This document shows positions 1 through 8,800 of a DNA stretch of 23,777 nucleotides, one piece after another (the stretch's first letter is position 1; each line of letters opens with the position of its first letter). A model generated the notes under the pieces. It ran no database searches and was not told the origin of the DNA. It saw nothing but the letters and a program-made list of their open reading frames with translations. Location: positions 1 through 23,777 of the forward strand of contig JAIPMN010016836.1 of the NCBI GenBank assembly GCA_020650975.1. Direction: 5' to 3'. The stretch is from Apostichopus californicus. Lineage: Eukaryota > Echinodermata > Holothuroidea > Aspidochirotida > Stichopodidae. A program made the translations under genes and the position numbers.

Positions 1-79
1 TTCTTCTCTTTTTTTTCTCTCCTTTTTTTCTTACCCGGGGGGCGCGCGCCCCCAACGCCCCCCCCTGGATACGCACCTG
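1..79. repeat. Polypyrimidine tail plus GC-palindrome module, copy 1
   Basis: A T/C tract leads into TTACCC, then the perfect palindrome GGGGGCGCGCGCCCCC (38-53), then CAACGCC and CTGGATACGC. The same 65-70 base module recurs at 3208-3276. It is cut by the left window edge. Confidence 0.75.
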
Positions 80-404
80 TAATATACCATCACGTATTTC
101 AAATACTGAACGTCCCGCATGTACGAAGATATTCCACATCAATAGTGTGTTCATAAAAGGCATCCGTACATGTATGACACCCTCTAAAATTCCATCACGT
201 ATTTCATTTTGACCCCGCATCCAAGCTTCCGCTCATCCCCTCAAAAAGAAAGAACTTGGACTTTTTTACTCACATACGTTCTGGTGTGAGACTGAGCATC
301 CGTGCATCCGGATGCTCAGATAGAATCATCGAGTGGCCCTGCATTCTATAGTTACTCCACCCCTGGGTTTGATACCAGGAACCATGGGCGGCGATCATGG
401 GGGG

Positions 405-485
405 GACGGGGGGACATGTCCCCCCCCCCAATATTTTATGTGGGGGATATAGTATCTAATATCCCCCCCCCCAATATTTGGTGGC
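405..485. repeat. C-run / CAATATTT module, tandem pair
   Basis: Two runs of ten C, each followed by CAATATTT, lie about 42 bases apart (421-438 and 463-480). A related single copy with a longer C-run is at 3409-3428. They belong to the repeat-dense left flank; no gene. Confidence 0.6.
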
Positions 486-569
486 ATAGTTTTTTTGTGG
501 CTATAAGAGCATATTTTTTATGATATCGCTAGTAATTTCAAAATAGAAAATGCTTAGATGCAACTTACA

Positions 570-760
570 AGGCCTGGGAAGTGCCATTTCCAGCGATCTG
601 GGAGGCATTTTCGGCCAAAATTCTCTTTTACGCTTCGCGCCATTTCATGGTGGCGCTACCGTTAGATAGTTTGCCTACAAGCTTCGCCCCTCCCTTGGCA
701 AATTCCTCGCTACGCGCATGTCTAACCGTGTCACAATTTGTTACTAAATATCACCACAAA
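570..760 (+). repeat. Interspersed repeat family, copy A
   Basis: Shares with 1160-1297 the order GGGAAGTG, CATTTCC, GCGATCTGGGAGG, CAAAATTCT, CGCGC, GGTGGCGCT and TTAGATAGT. Further copies in reverse orientation lie at 1337-1431 and 2188-2310. No coding role is supported. Confidence 0.7.
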
Positions 761-929
761 ACGACACAGACTTTCACCGAGAGTAGTTTTTACTTATTTT
801 CGAAATGAATTAGCTAGACGGACCATGGGCGCAGATCCTGGTGGCAGATCCTGCAAACGGTGCATTGCAAATTTCCCTGTATTGAACTTTGGCGCAGTTT
901 GATCCAGCATTGTGCAAATGACATGCAAC

Positions 930-1297
930 AGTTCTTACTTTATTACATTTATCCACAGTTGTTAAATTTTGGAAGGAAATCGCATTTGCGGCAGTCTATA
1001 ATTGTTTTCTGGGAGAGGACCCAGACCCATCGTATACAAAAGTCTACTTGGATTATTTGTCCCCTGATCTTTTTTTTTCTGCAGACGCCCATGTGTTTCC
1101 TCCAACTTAAATTTCTATGCCATGACTCGATCTCAAATTTAAGGAGGTTTTGGGGCATTACTGGGTCTGGGAAGTGTTATTTCCTGCGATCTGGGAGGTA
1201 TATTTGCCAAAAAAATTCTTGTACGCTACGCGCGAACCAATGGTCGCGCTCCGCTTAGATAGTATCAGAGAACAGATACGCGTCCCCACCATTATCA
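930..1297 (+). repeat. Long inverted repeat, left arm
   Basis: Pairs with 2188-2550 in opposite orientation over about 365 bases, by eye at roughly 85-90 per cent identity. Examples of shared blocks: TTTATCCACAG, TTTTCTGGGAGAGGAC, CAGACCCATCGTATACAAAA, CTGCAGACGCCCATGT and CGCGCTCCGCTTAGATAGT. The arm includes a copy of the 570-760 family. Short open frames inside are not credible genes. Confidence 0.85.
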
Positions 1298-1336
1298 GGA
1301 GCGTATCCAGGATTTTCTAACCCGGGGGCGCGAATT

Positions 1337-1431
1337 ACTATCTAAGCGGAGCGCCACCATCAGTTGACGCGCAGCGTACAAGAAAATTTCTGGTTTTGAT
1401 ACCCCCAGATCACCGGAAATGGCACATCTCG
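1337..1431 (-). repeat. Interspersed repeat family, reverse copy
   Basis: Reverse-complement relative of the 570-760 family: ACTATCTAAGCGGAGCGCCA, then GCGCAGCGTACAAGAAA and GATCACCGGAAATGGCAC. It is preceded by GCGTATCCAGG and CCCGGGGGCGCG (1303-1332), an inverted partner of the module at 34-79. Confidence 0.65.
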
Positions 1432-1500
1432 GGCTTGAAAATGACCAACCAGATGTACACTTTTGCCTGAGAACCAAGTATTTCCCAATAGTATTTTTTT

Positions 1501-2085
1501 TCATCCATAACCTTTTTGAAGATTTGTCACCAGTCACACATCATGTTCGACCTCATCGCATCTCTCGTGGGTCATTGCTTTTGTAGGTCATTCTACGTCG
1601 CGGCCCGCAATACCCGTTAGCCGCACTTTTTAATGTTTTAAGCCATTTACTTGTTCAGAATTTGAAAATTCACATTTCTCGTGAAATAAATTCACTTTAA
1701 AACATACCCAAAATGTTGCACAAATTTTCATCTATGGACAACCAATATAAAAAAAACCTCCTTCAACCCCTAACAGACCGGTCAAAATTGCATCCATTTC
1801 ATCCATAACCTTTTTGAAGATTTGTCACCAGTCACACATCATGTTCGACCTCATCGCATCTCTCGTGGGTCATTGCTTTTGTAGGTCATTCTACGTCGCG
1901 GCCCGCAATACCCGTTAGCCGCACTTTTTAATGTTTTAAGCCATTTATTTGTTCAGAATTTGAAAATTCACATTTCTCGTGAAATAAATTCACTTTAAAA
2001 CATACCCAAAATGTTGCACAAATTTTCATCTATGGACAACCAATATAAAAAAAAACCTCCTTCAACCCCTAACAGACCGGTCAAA
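1501..2085. repeat. 298-bp tandem duplication
   Basis: The block starting TCATCCATAACCTTTTTGAA at 1501 starts again at 1799. The copies run to about 1785 and 2085 and differ at only a few bases (one C/T and an extra A in a poly-A run were seen in between). Such near identity implies a recent duplication or gene conversion. There is no credible ORF. Confidence 0.9.
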
Positions 2086-2187
2086 GTTGCACGAGTGGAG
2101 GGAAATATGTTTAAGAATGATAGTCAGGGAATTTTCGAAAATTCGGACACAGTTAATTTGTTGGTGCATGGGCGCTGATCAGTCTTG

Positions 2188-2550
2188 GATAATGGTGGGG
2201 ACGCGTGTCTGTTTCTGATACTATCTAAGCGGAGCGCGACCACGGGTTCGCGCGTAGCGTGCAAGATTTTTTTTGGCAAATATACCTCCCAGATTGCCGG
2301 AAATAACACTTCCCAGACCCAATGATGCTCCCAAACTTCCTTAAGTTTTAAATCTCATGGGTTAGAAATTTAGTTTGGGGAAATACATGGGCGTCTGCAG
2401 AAAAAAAAAATCAGGGGACAGATAATGCAAGTAGACTTTTGTATACGATGGGTCTGGGGTCCTCTCCCAGAAAACAATTATAAACTGCCGCAAATGCGAT
2501 TTCCGTCCTATATTTAACAACTGTGGATAAATATAATAAAATGAGAACTG
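2188..2550 (-). repeat. Long inverted repeat, right arm
   Basis: Reverse-complement partner of 930-1297, separated from it by about 890 bases that contain the 298-base duplication. Small open frames on the minus strand here mirror those of the left arm and reflect repeat homology only. Confidence 0.85.
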
Positions 2551-2689
2551 GACATGAAGCTAGCTCAAATTGGCAACACACAGTGTGAGTTGTTAACGAT
2601 TGATTTGTTCGCACTCAGTCCGTTTTGCTGACCACAAAGGAAAAATGGGGGGAGGGGTCTAAGGGGAGGGGTGTCCCCATCCCCTTTGG

Positions 2690-2812
2690 AAATATTTTGC
2701 ATTTCCAGGTGGCCTCAGATGCAATTTGGTGCAATATAGCACACTTCAACACCCACTCCATTTTGTAAATAATTTTGCATTTTCACCTGGCCTTAGATGC
2801 AATTTGGTGCTC
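2690..2812. repeat. Two-copy direct repeat, 77-bp spacing
   Basis: AAATATTTTGCATTTCCAGG with TGGCCTCAGATGCAATTTGG (from 2690) recurs as AAATAATTTTGCATTTTCAC with TGGCCTTAGATGCAATTTGG (from 2767). Confidence 0.75.
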
Positions 2813-3096
2813 CAAATAAGATTTTTTTCTGCCAAAATGTTCTGAGTAAAATGACGAATGTTGTTATCATTTATTGAGAAATGAAAAAGGGGTTTTCCGA
2901 CTTATACTTCCGCCTCCCATATTTTTCACTGGGGGCTGGCGCCCCAGCCCCCGGTTCCTACGCCCTTGAGGGGTAGGGTGAGGGGCACGCCCCTTCCGAA
3001 ATCCTCGATCCGTCACTGGCTACCCTGTGTATATAATAGGGATCAGTGCTGTAATTATGTCACTGTTCCTCGATCTTTCTCTTCCCGGTGTCTTGG

Positions 3097-3233
3097 CGTT
3101 TTTCTTCTGCTCCCTCTTTTCTCCTTTTTCTCCTTTTTCTCTCTTTCTTCTTTTCCCCCCTTCCTTCCTCCTCTTTCCCTCCTTTTTTCTCCTTTTTTCT
3201 TCTCTCTTTTTTTCTCTCCTCTTTTTCTTACCC
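3097..3233. repeat. Polypyrimidine (CT-rich) tract
   Basis: About 137 bases almost purely C and T, of CTCCTTTTT type, on the plus strand. Open frames across it in several phases are low-complexity artefacts (Phe/Ser/Pro/Leu on one strand, Lys/Glu/Arg on the other). Confidence 0.85.
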
Positions 3234-3276
3234 GGGGGGCGCGCGCCCCCAACGCCTCCCTCTGGATACGCGCCTG
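3208..3276. repeat. Polypyrimidine tail plus GC-palindrome module, copy 2
   Basis: Nearly identical to 10-79, with the palindrome at 3235-3250. It is preceded by a long C/T tract from about 3097. Sequence beyond both copies differs, so this is a dispersed repeat and not a paired LTR. Confidence 0.75.
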
Positions 3277-4840
3277 ATTATCAGAATCTGATCTGTGCCC
3301 ATGAGACGGAACGCATCCGTAATGAAATTTTGTATATACAAAATATCACGAAGCGCGCGAACAATTTTGGGTATGTAGTTGCTACGCGCCTGCACCCAAG
3401 CAAATGTCCCCCCCCCCCCCCAATATTTGAAACAAATCGCCGCCCTTGCCAGGAACCATCTCTTATGGCAGCAATGTACAACTGAAGAGGAAGCATTACT
3501 ACTTCCCGGACGGTGTATATCACAATCGAAAAGTTTCCGCAGTCGTTTAAACGTTGGGCCACCTATAGAAGAAAAATACATAACAGGAAAAATAGGATAT
3601 CCGTCTGAACACAATGTGTATGAAAATTAGCACACAAGACTACACATGAACGCCTCACGACGAGCGCAACACGATTAGCTATTATATAACCTACTTATTG
3701 ACTTGCTACACTCATATGTGAAATTTTCCAATACAAGTTAAACTTCTGAAACTCAGACAAAATGTTCCTTCTATAAATCTAATAGCAGAAATTAATTCCA
3801 AGCTATTTATATGATGATATGAGGGTAACCTCATGATCAAATGTTGTGCAAAGAGAATAATGGAATATTGAAATAGCGCCATAGTAACAATCTGCTAAAG
3901 ACGTTTTGATCTCTAGAAATCTGTACATATATTTCAATGGCCACGAGTTGGTCATTCAAGTAGCACCAATCACGCGATACTAACCAATATGTTTTCTGTC
4001 TTGTGAGACTGTCCTGTGCTTGCAGAGTGCAGACGACATACGAAGAAAAAAAAACAATATTCCACCGGCACCATGAATAAATGCAGTCACGAGTTACTTG
4101 TACTTGCTTCTTTTTGCTTAGTCCATACCTGTCTACCTGGTATCTAAACGACACATGATATAGGAAGCCAATCAGAGGTTGTTTTCAAGATAATCTGCAA
4201 AACGGTAACATTTGACCAACTAACAAGTAACATAAACGTAATTAAGGTACTGTGCATACAGTAGGCGCAACGAGAGTTTTATTGGCTTGTATATTATGTT
4301 ATACTGAGTCTGTAATTACCTACAGTTATACAGGCTAGACATACAGTACTGTAACTGTTATTGTTATTATGTTAAGCCTAATCAGCAGTAGCTTAGTTAG
4401 GCTGTAGTGCAGTAGGCCTACCGTACATCATTCATTTCCATAACATATTCATTTAATATCCCAGTCATGTTGGAGGCTTTAATAAAACGCTATTCTTAAT
4501 CTTAACTGTCTTAAGTGTGTAGCGTTTATTGTACTTACGTATTATTATTTTCTCTGCATTGGGTACATGGATTACAAGATTCTGCTTGATAATGTAACAT
4601 CTATAATAAAGACTGATGGCCCACTATATTTTTAATGAAATAACAAACGACTGTATTCAATTGTAAAGTTAATTCTCACCCTTAACCTTTATCCATATTC
4701 GAAATGCTAAGACTTTTTAGGAATGATGCCCTTTATTTTTGTAACAATAGTCAATCTTTATGCTCACTGATGCATATTAGCTGTTGGCGAGCCCTGGCTT
4801 GCTTGTGGAGATGGCTGGTTGAGTTGGCCACAAGGTGTTA
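3277..4840. other. Intergenic, no gene recognised
   Basis: 3277-3630 is repeat-like (C-run at 3409-3421, mosaic of left-flank modules). 3630-4840 is AT-rich single-copy-looking sequence. A 105-codon open frame on the minus strand (3837-4154) has no family resemblance I can see. AATAAA-type words occur (for example at 4481) but no gene ends can be tied to them. Confidence 0.6.
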
Positions 4841-4852
4841 GATAGAACGTTC

Positions 4853-5041
4853 GATTAAATATATTTTACGCACAATTTTAGTGTTGTACATAGTACTTTT
4901 GATTAAATATATGTTACTCACGGTTCCAGTGTTGTACATAGTACTATTGATTAAATATATTTTACGCACAATTCCAGTGTTGTACATAGTACTGTTGATT
5001 AAATATATGTTACGCACAGTTCACAGTGTTGTACATAGTAT
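4853..5041. repeat. 48-bp tandem repeat, four copies, upstream of SPNS
   Basis: Units start GATTAAATATAT at 4853, 4901, 4949 and 4997 and contain GTGTTGTACATAGTA. Units 1 and 3 share TATTTTACGCACAATT, while units 2 and 4 share TATGTTAC, so the array looks like a duplicated 96-base dimer. Because 48 is a multiple of three, an open frame runs through it as a 16-residue repeat; I do not regard that as a gene. It lies about 650-840 bases upstream of the SPNS start. Confidence 0.9.
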
Positions 5042-5689
5042 ATTTTTGTATCCTTCCGAACTCTACATTTACCGTAATCGGCCTCGCTTACAATAATATG
5101 AAGTGTGATGTTGTTGACTTAGGCCTAATTCCTTGTAACACAAACACTAAAGTTGGTATAAGCACAAAACAGGAAGTTTTAGCTAGGCTATACTCCCCTA
5201 TAGGCCTAAATTTTTGTATAAAATTGCAAAGTACTGTTCTGAAAGGCTGTGTATTTTATGGAATAATACTAACAGCCAGTGCATCCTCTATTTAAACAAA
5301 AAGTGCTCAGATGATTGCACTTGCACCAATATATATCCTAGGACATTGATGGAAACTTGTAGTCTACTATTTATATTGTTTTAATGATTACTGATACACA
5401 ATATACACCAAGATCGCCGGTGCGAACATTTGATGCAACGTACATCAATGCAGATTTACTGTACATAGCCATATATTATGTTTCAATAAAAAGAGAAAGA
5501 AAAAAACCCCAGATCACCCAAGAAAGCTACTTTTATTGTTGTCTTTACATTTGAATGTAATTTTTATGATGATTGATGAATATTTAACTTAGCCTGGACT
5601 ACCGGACACAGTGAACAGGAAATGTACGTACTTCATTCTCGACAGTTCTTGAATGAAACAAGCAAAGTAATACATGGTGACACCAAGTG
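5042..5689 (+). other. 5' flank of SPNS, promoter not identified
   Basis: AT-rich. AATAAA at 5485-5490 could end an upstream transcript, but no upstream exon is seen. No clear TATA or initiator near the exon. An 89-codon open frame (5026-5295) is not similar to any family I know. Confidence 0.5.
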
Positions 5690-5715
5690 ATGATCATGGA
5701 AGAGGTTGTTCATGA
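5653..5715 (+). promoter_or_regulatory. Two short upstream ORFs before the SPNS start
   Basis: An ATG at 5653 opens a five-codon frame ending at the TAA of 5668-5670. A second ATG at 5674 opens a 13-codon frame that overlaps the main start and stops at the TGA of 5713-5715, out of frame with the main ORF. If the mRNA leader includes this stretch, these could lower translation of the transporter. The transcription start is not known, so the role is inference. Confidence 0.35.
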
Positions 5716-5888
5716 AGGAGAAAGTTTATTGCAGCAGAATGAGGAAGATGATCAGGGAGAGAATCACCACGATGCAGTTAGAATTTCTACCCAAAGTTCA
5801 AAGGTTGAAGGATGCCAGGCCTACATCGCGGTGTCCATACTATGTCTCGTCAATTTGTTGAACTATGTCGATAGGTATACTGTTGCAG
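5690..5888 (+). CDS. SPNS: SPNS exon 1 (start codon, cytosolic N-terminus, TM1)
   Basis: Encodes residues 1-66 plus one base of codon 67. I chose the ATG at 5690 as the first in-frame ATG. A second at 5696 (M3) has A at -3 and G at +4 and could be used instead; the change is two residues. Residues 4-29 are strongly acidic and hydrophilic, as expected for the cytosolic tail. Residues 9-14 (E-G-E-S-L-L) fit the acidic dileucine sorting pattern [DE]xxxL[LI]. Residues 43-66 form TM1 with N-Y-V-D-R, the Asp-Arg pair typical of Spinster proteins. The donor is CAG|GTGAGT at 5889 (phase 1). No transcript end or TATA box can be assigned upstream. Confidence 0.9.
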
Positions 5889-8800
5889 GTGAGTTTTCTA
5901 TGCAAGTTTTGTGTTTGAAATTATACTAATTGCAATAAATTCCCACTGCTGACACCAGATGGAGAGAAATTTAAGCCTGCACTGTGGTGTCAGTACTAAT
6001 GTCTTGTGAGTAGATCATAAAGTTAGCGTTTCCATAGATATACTGCAGTATGTGAGATTTCTAGAGATCAGGTTTTGTTTTGAATGTGCACTAATCAATC
6101 AATCCCCACTGCTAACAAAAAAAAGGTAGTCTGTATTGGCCCCAAATTATAGTGCTGGAAAGTTTCAAAAAGTACTTTTCTGGAGGTATAAATTTACTCT
6201 CCAAATTTTTCTCAGACATTCTAAATGAACACACGAGATGACTGGATGTCCAGGTGAGGAAAATTTCCTCCAGGGTGGTAATTTAACAGTTTTTAGAATT
6301 TTGATTAAAGGTGACCATATTTCTAAAATCTGGCATATTTGGGGTCAATACAGCATACCTTTAAGTAAACAGGTGAGTTGTCAAAATAAGATTTTGTTTT
6401 GGTTTTATAGTAAGCTGTACTAAGCATTCTATTCCCACTGCTGACACCAAATAAAGAGAAGTTTAACATTATATCCAGATCCAAATTATGCATGTTTCAT
6501 AGCCTACTTTATTACATGGTGTATGGGTTGGTTTAACATGATTTAACCTGAAGCTAATTTCGTGTTTGCTCACTATGTTACATAGCTGATGTATACACAG
6601 CTGATTCTTAGTCAAAATGTGATTGCAATCAGTGGTGTTGCCAAGGGGTGGCCTGGGGGGCAGGTGCCCCCCCCAAAACAAAATCGTTCCCCCCCAGGTG
6701 CCCCCCAAGATGCAATTTGTAGTGTTAAAAAATTACTCCAACAAACACTTTTTTTACAAAGGATGAAACGTATACATGTTTGAAAATGCTTGCACAAGCC
6801 GATTTGAGTAATTCAAATGACAACAACTTCTTGGAATTAGCATACAGGTGCTTAACAATTAAGAGGGTGGTACACTAGCATAAGTCATCGTTGTGCATAT
6901 GACCCTGAAAATGCAGTTTATTAGTAGTCCTTATGCTAGTGTACTACCCTCTTAATTGTTAAGCACCTGTTTGCTAAGTCTAAGAAGTTGTCACTTGATC
7001 ACTCAAATCGGCTTGTGCAAGCATTTTCATACATATGAAGTGCGTGATTTTTGCAATTTCGGAGTCGTAAATTTGAGTAGATAACATAAAATACACAAAC
7101 TTTTGACTTCAGTTTTAAAATTAGGGTTACACTCCTGAAAAATGGTGTTAAAAGAAATATTGAAATTTACACACAGGCCCAAATTGGACCCCCAATTATG
7201 GCCAGAAGTGAGATTTCTTAAGTTGGAGGGAGCTGTTTGTAAAACATACGACCCGCTTGACTATTTTTGTGGCACTTTTTTCTGTACAACTACCACTGGA
7301 CAAGGATCCTATGCAAATTAAATCGCAAATATGCCTTTGTTTGTGAACATAGAGCACACTCAAAGTAAGTCCAGAAAAGGCCCCTATCTCATTTTCTGCC
7401 ATTTTAATCACTTGTTACGAAAATTGAGACCATAAATTTTCCTCAAAATTAGTTAAATTAGAAGACTGGTCTTCCACAATATCTGTAATATCAGACATAA
7501 AATACTTTACATGTATGCAAAAGATGCCTCCAAACTTGAGGGAAAATGTAGGCCTCTTAAAATGCAACCTGGATTTGGTTGCTAGGTGTGGCAGCATCCT
7601 AGCAACCAAAAAGTTTTAAACAAATTTTTTGCCCAATTTCATCCTTGGAGACATGTGGCAAGATACAGTACCATATCAATTTCAGGCAATTCTGAGAGGG
7701 TTGACGTGGAATCAACCCAAAAAGCTGTTGATTTGGCATGGATTGACCCTTCGGTTCATCAGTAAAATGTCTTTCCACCAACCATCACAATAACCAGTTG
7801 TTTTCTCACTAACATAACAAGGTCACAGAGGCCCAGGCGTGAACCGCTAGTGCTTAAACTTTACTACTACCTTGCATGAATTTAAATATCATATTTTCAG
7901 CACTCTTACTTAAAACATTATCAAAGTAATTTGGGGTTTATCCATTTTTTGTACATCTTTTTAATCAGCCTCAATTAAAAACATAAATATCGGACAGACT
8001 AAGCCCGAAAATTCTTGAACATTTACTTCAAGTTGCAAGATATAGCACCAGATTGCATCTAAGGACCCTTAATTAATCAAAAAATTCTCCCACTCCCTTT
8101 AGACCTCCCCCAGGACAGCATTCACAACTAAACATTTCCTGCCCCCCTAATTAAGTGCTGTGCCTGTCCCTCCCCCCCCCCAGATTAATTTGTCTGGTGA
8201 CACCACTGATTGCAATTGATCAGCAAATGAATACAAAGTTGCAATTGAGGCCCATTTATCACATCACTGTTCATTTATACTGGTACGTCCAACATTTGAA
8301 AGTTGAATAGGAAGGTGTGAGCCTGTGGGGATGGGATGGAGTTGGCCAAGTTTATTCTTAACCGAGACTCCATTGTTTCGACAGAACTTATTTATGCATG
8401 TATATAAATGAAAAGTATGTAGGATTCAAATGCATATACAGCGTAGCAATCAGAATACATCATTCTGTTTCAACACCACAACTTGAAATCATTTTTAATC
8501 TACAGTACAGTTGCATACACAGTTCTGTGTTTCTAAACATGGAATCCTGTACCATTTACATACATGTATTAAGAGCTCTATCTGCCACCAAAGATCCATT
8601 TATAGCCAGCTTACTTTTACTTTCTTCTCTTCTTTCGAATAATTTCCTTCACATTTTGACAGCTAACTTGGAGGAGATTCAAAAATCATTCAATATAACC
8701 AATGACAACAGTGCTGCAGGACTCATTCAGACAGTCTTCATCATAGGTTACATGATCACTTCTCCCATCTTTGGTTTCCTTGGAGATAGATACTCAAGAA

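Larger units (their letters stand above)
5889..8662 (+). other. SPNS intron 1
   Basis: A 2774-base phase-1 intron with donor GTGAGT and acceptor TTTTGACAG. It contains a partly duplicated segment near its donor (see 5886-6470), a hAT-like element (6630-8208) and an AT-rich remainder. No other exon of this gene fits between the flanking exons: human SPNS1 aligns across the junction with no missing residues. Confidence 0.85.

Noticed and set aside
860-1258. 132-codon open frame in the left inverted-repeat arm
   Set aside because: Its partner in the other arm is frame-broken; the similarity is explained by repeat DNA.
10-3276. Direct repeats at 10-79 and 3208-3276 as LTRs of a retrotransposon
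   Set aside because: No primer-binding site, no gag/pol frame between them, no TG..CA ends, and the flanks diverge at once.
2966-3485. Phe/Ser/Pro/Leu-rich open frames on plus and Lys/Glu/Arg-rich frame on minus
   Set aside because: Produced by the polypyrimidine tract; low complexity in several phases at once.
3837-4154. 105-codon minus-strand open frame
   Set aside because: No domain, no coding-like composition and no neighbouring exons that extend it.
4881-5295. Open frames through and after the 48-bp repeat
   Set aside because: The first is open because the unit is a multiple of three bases. The second has no recognisable similarity and no splice or start context.
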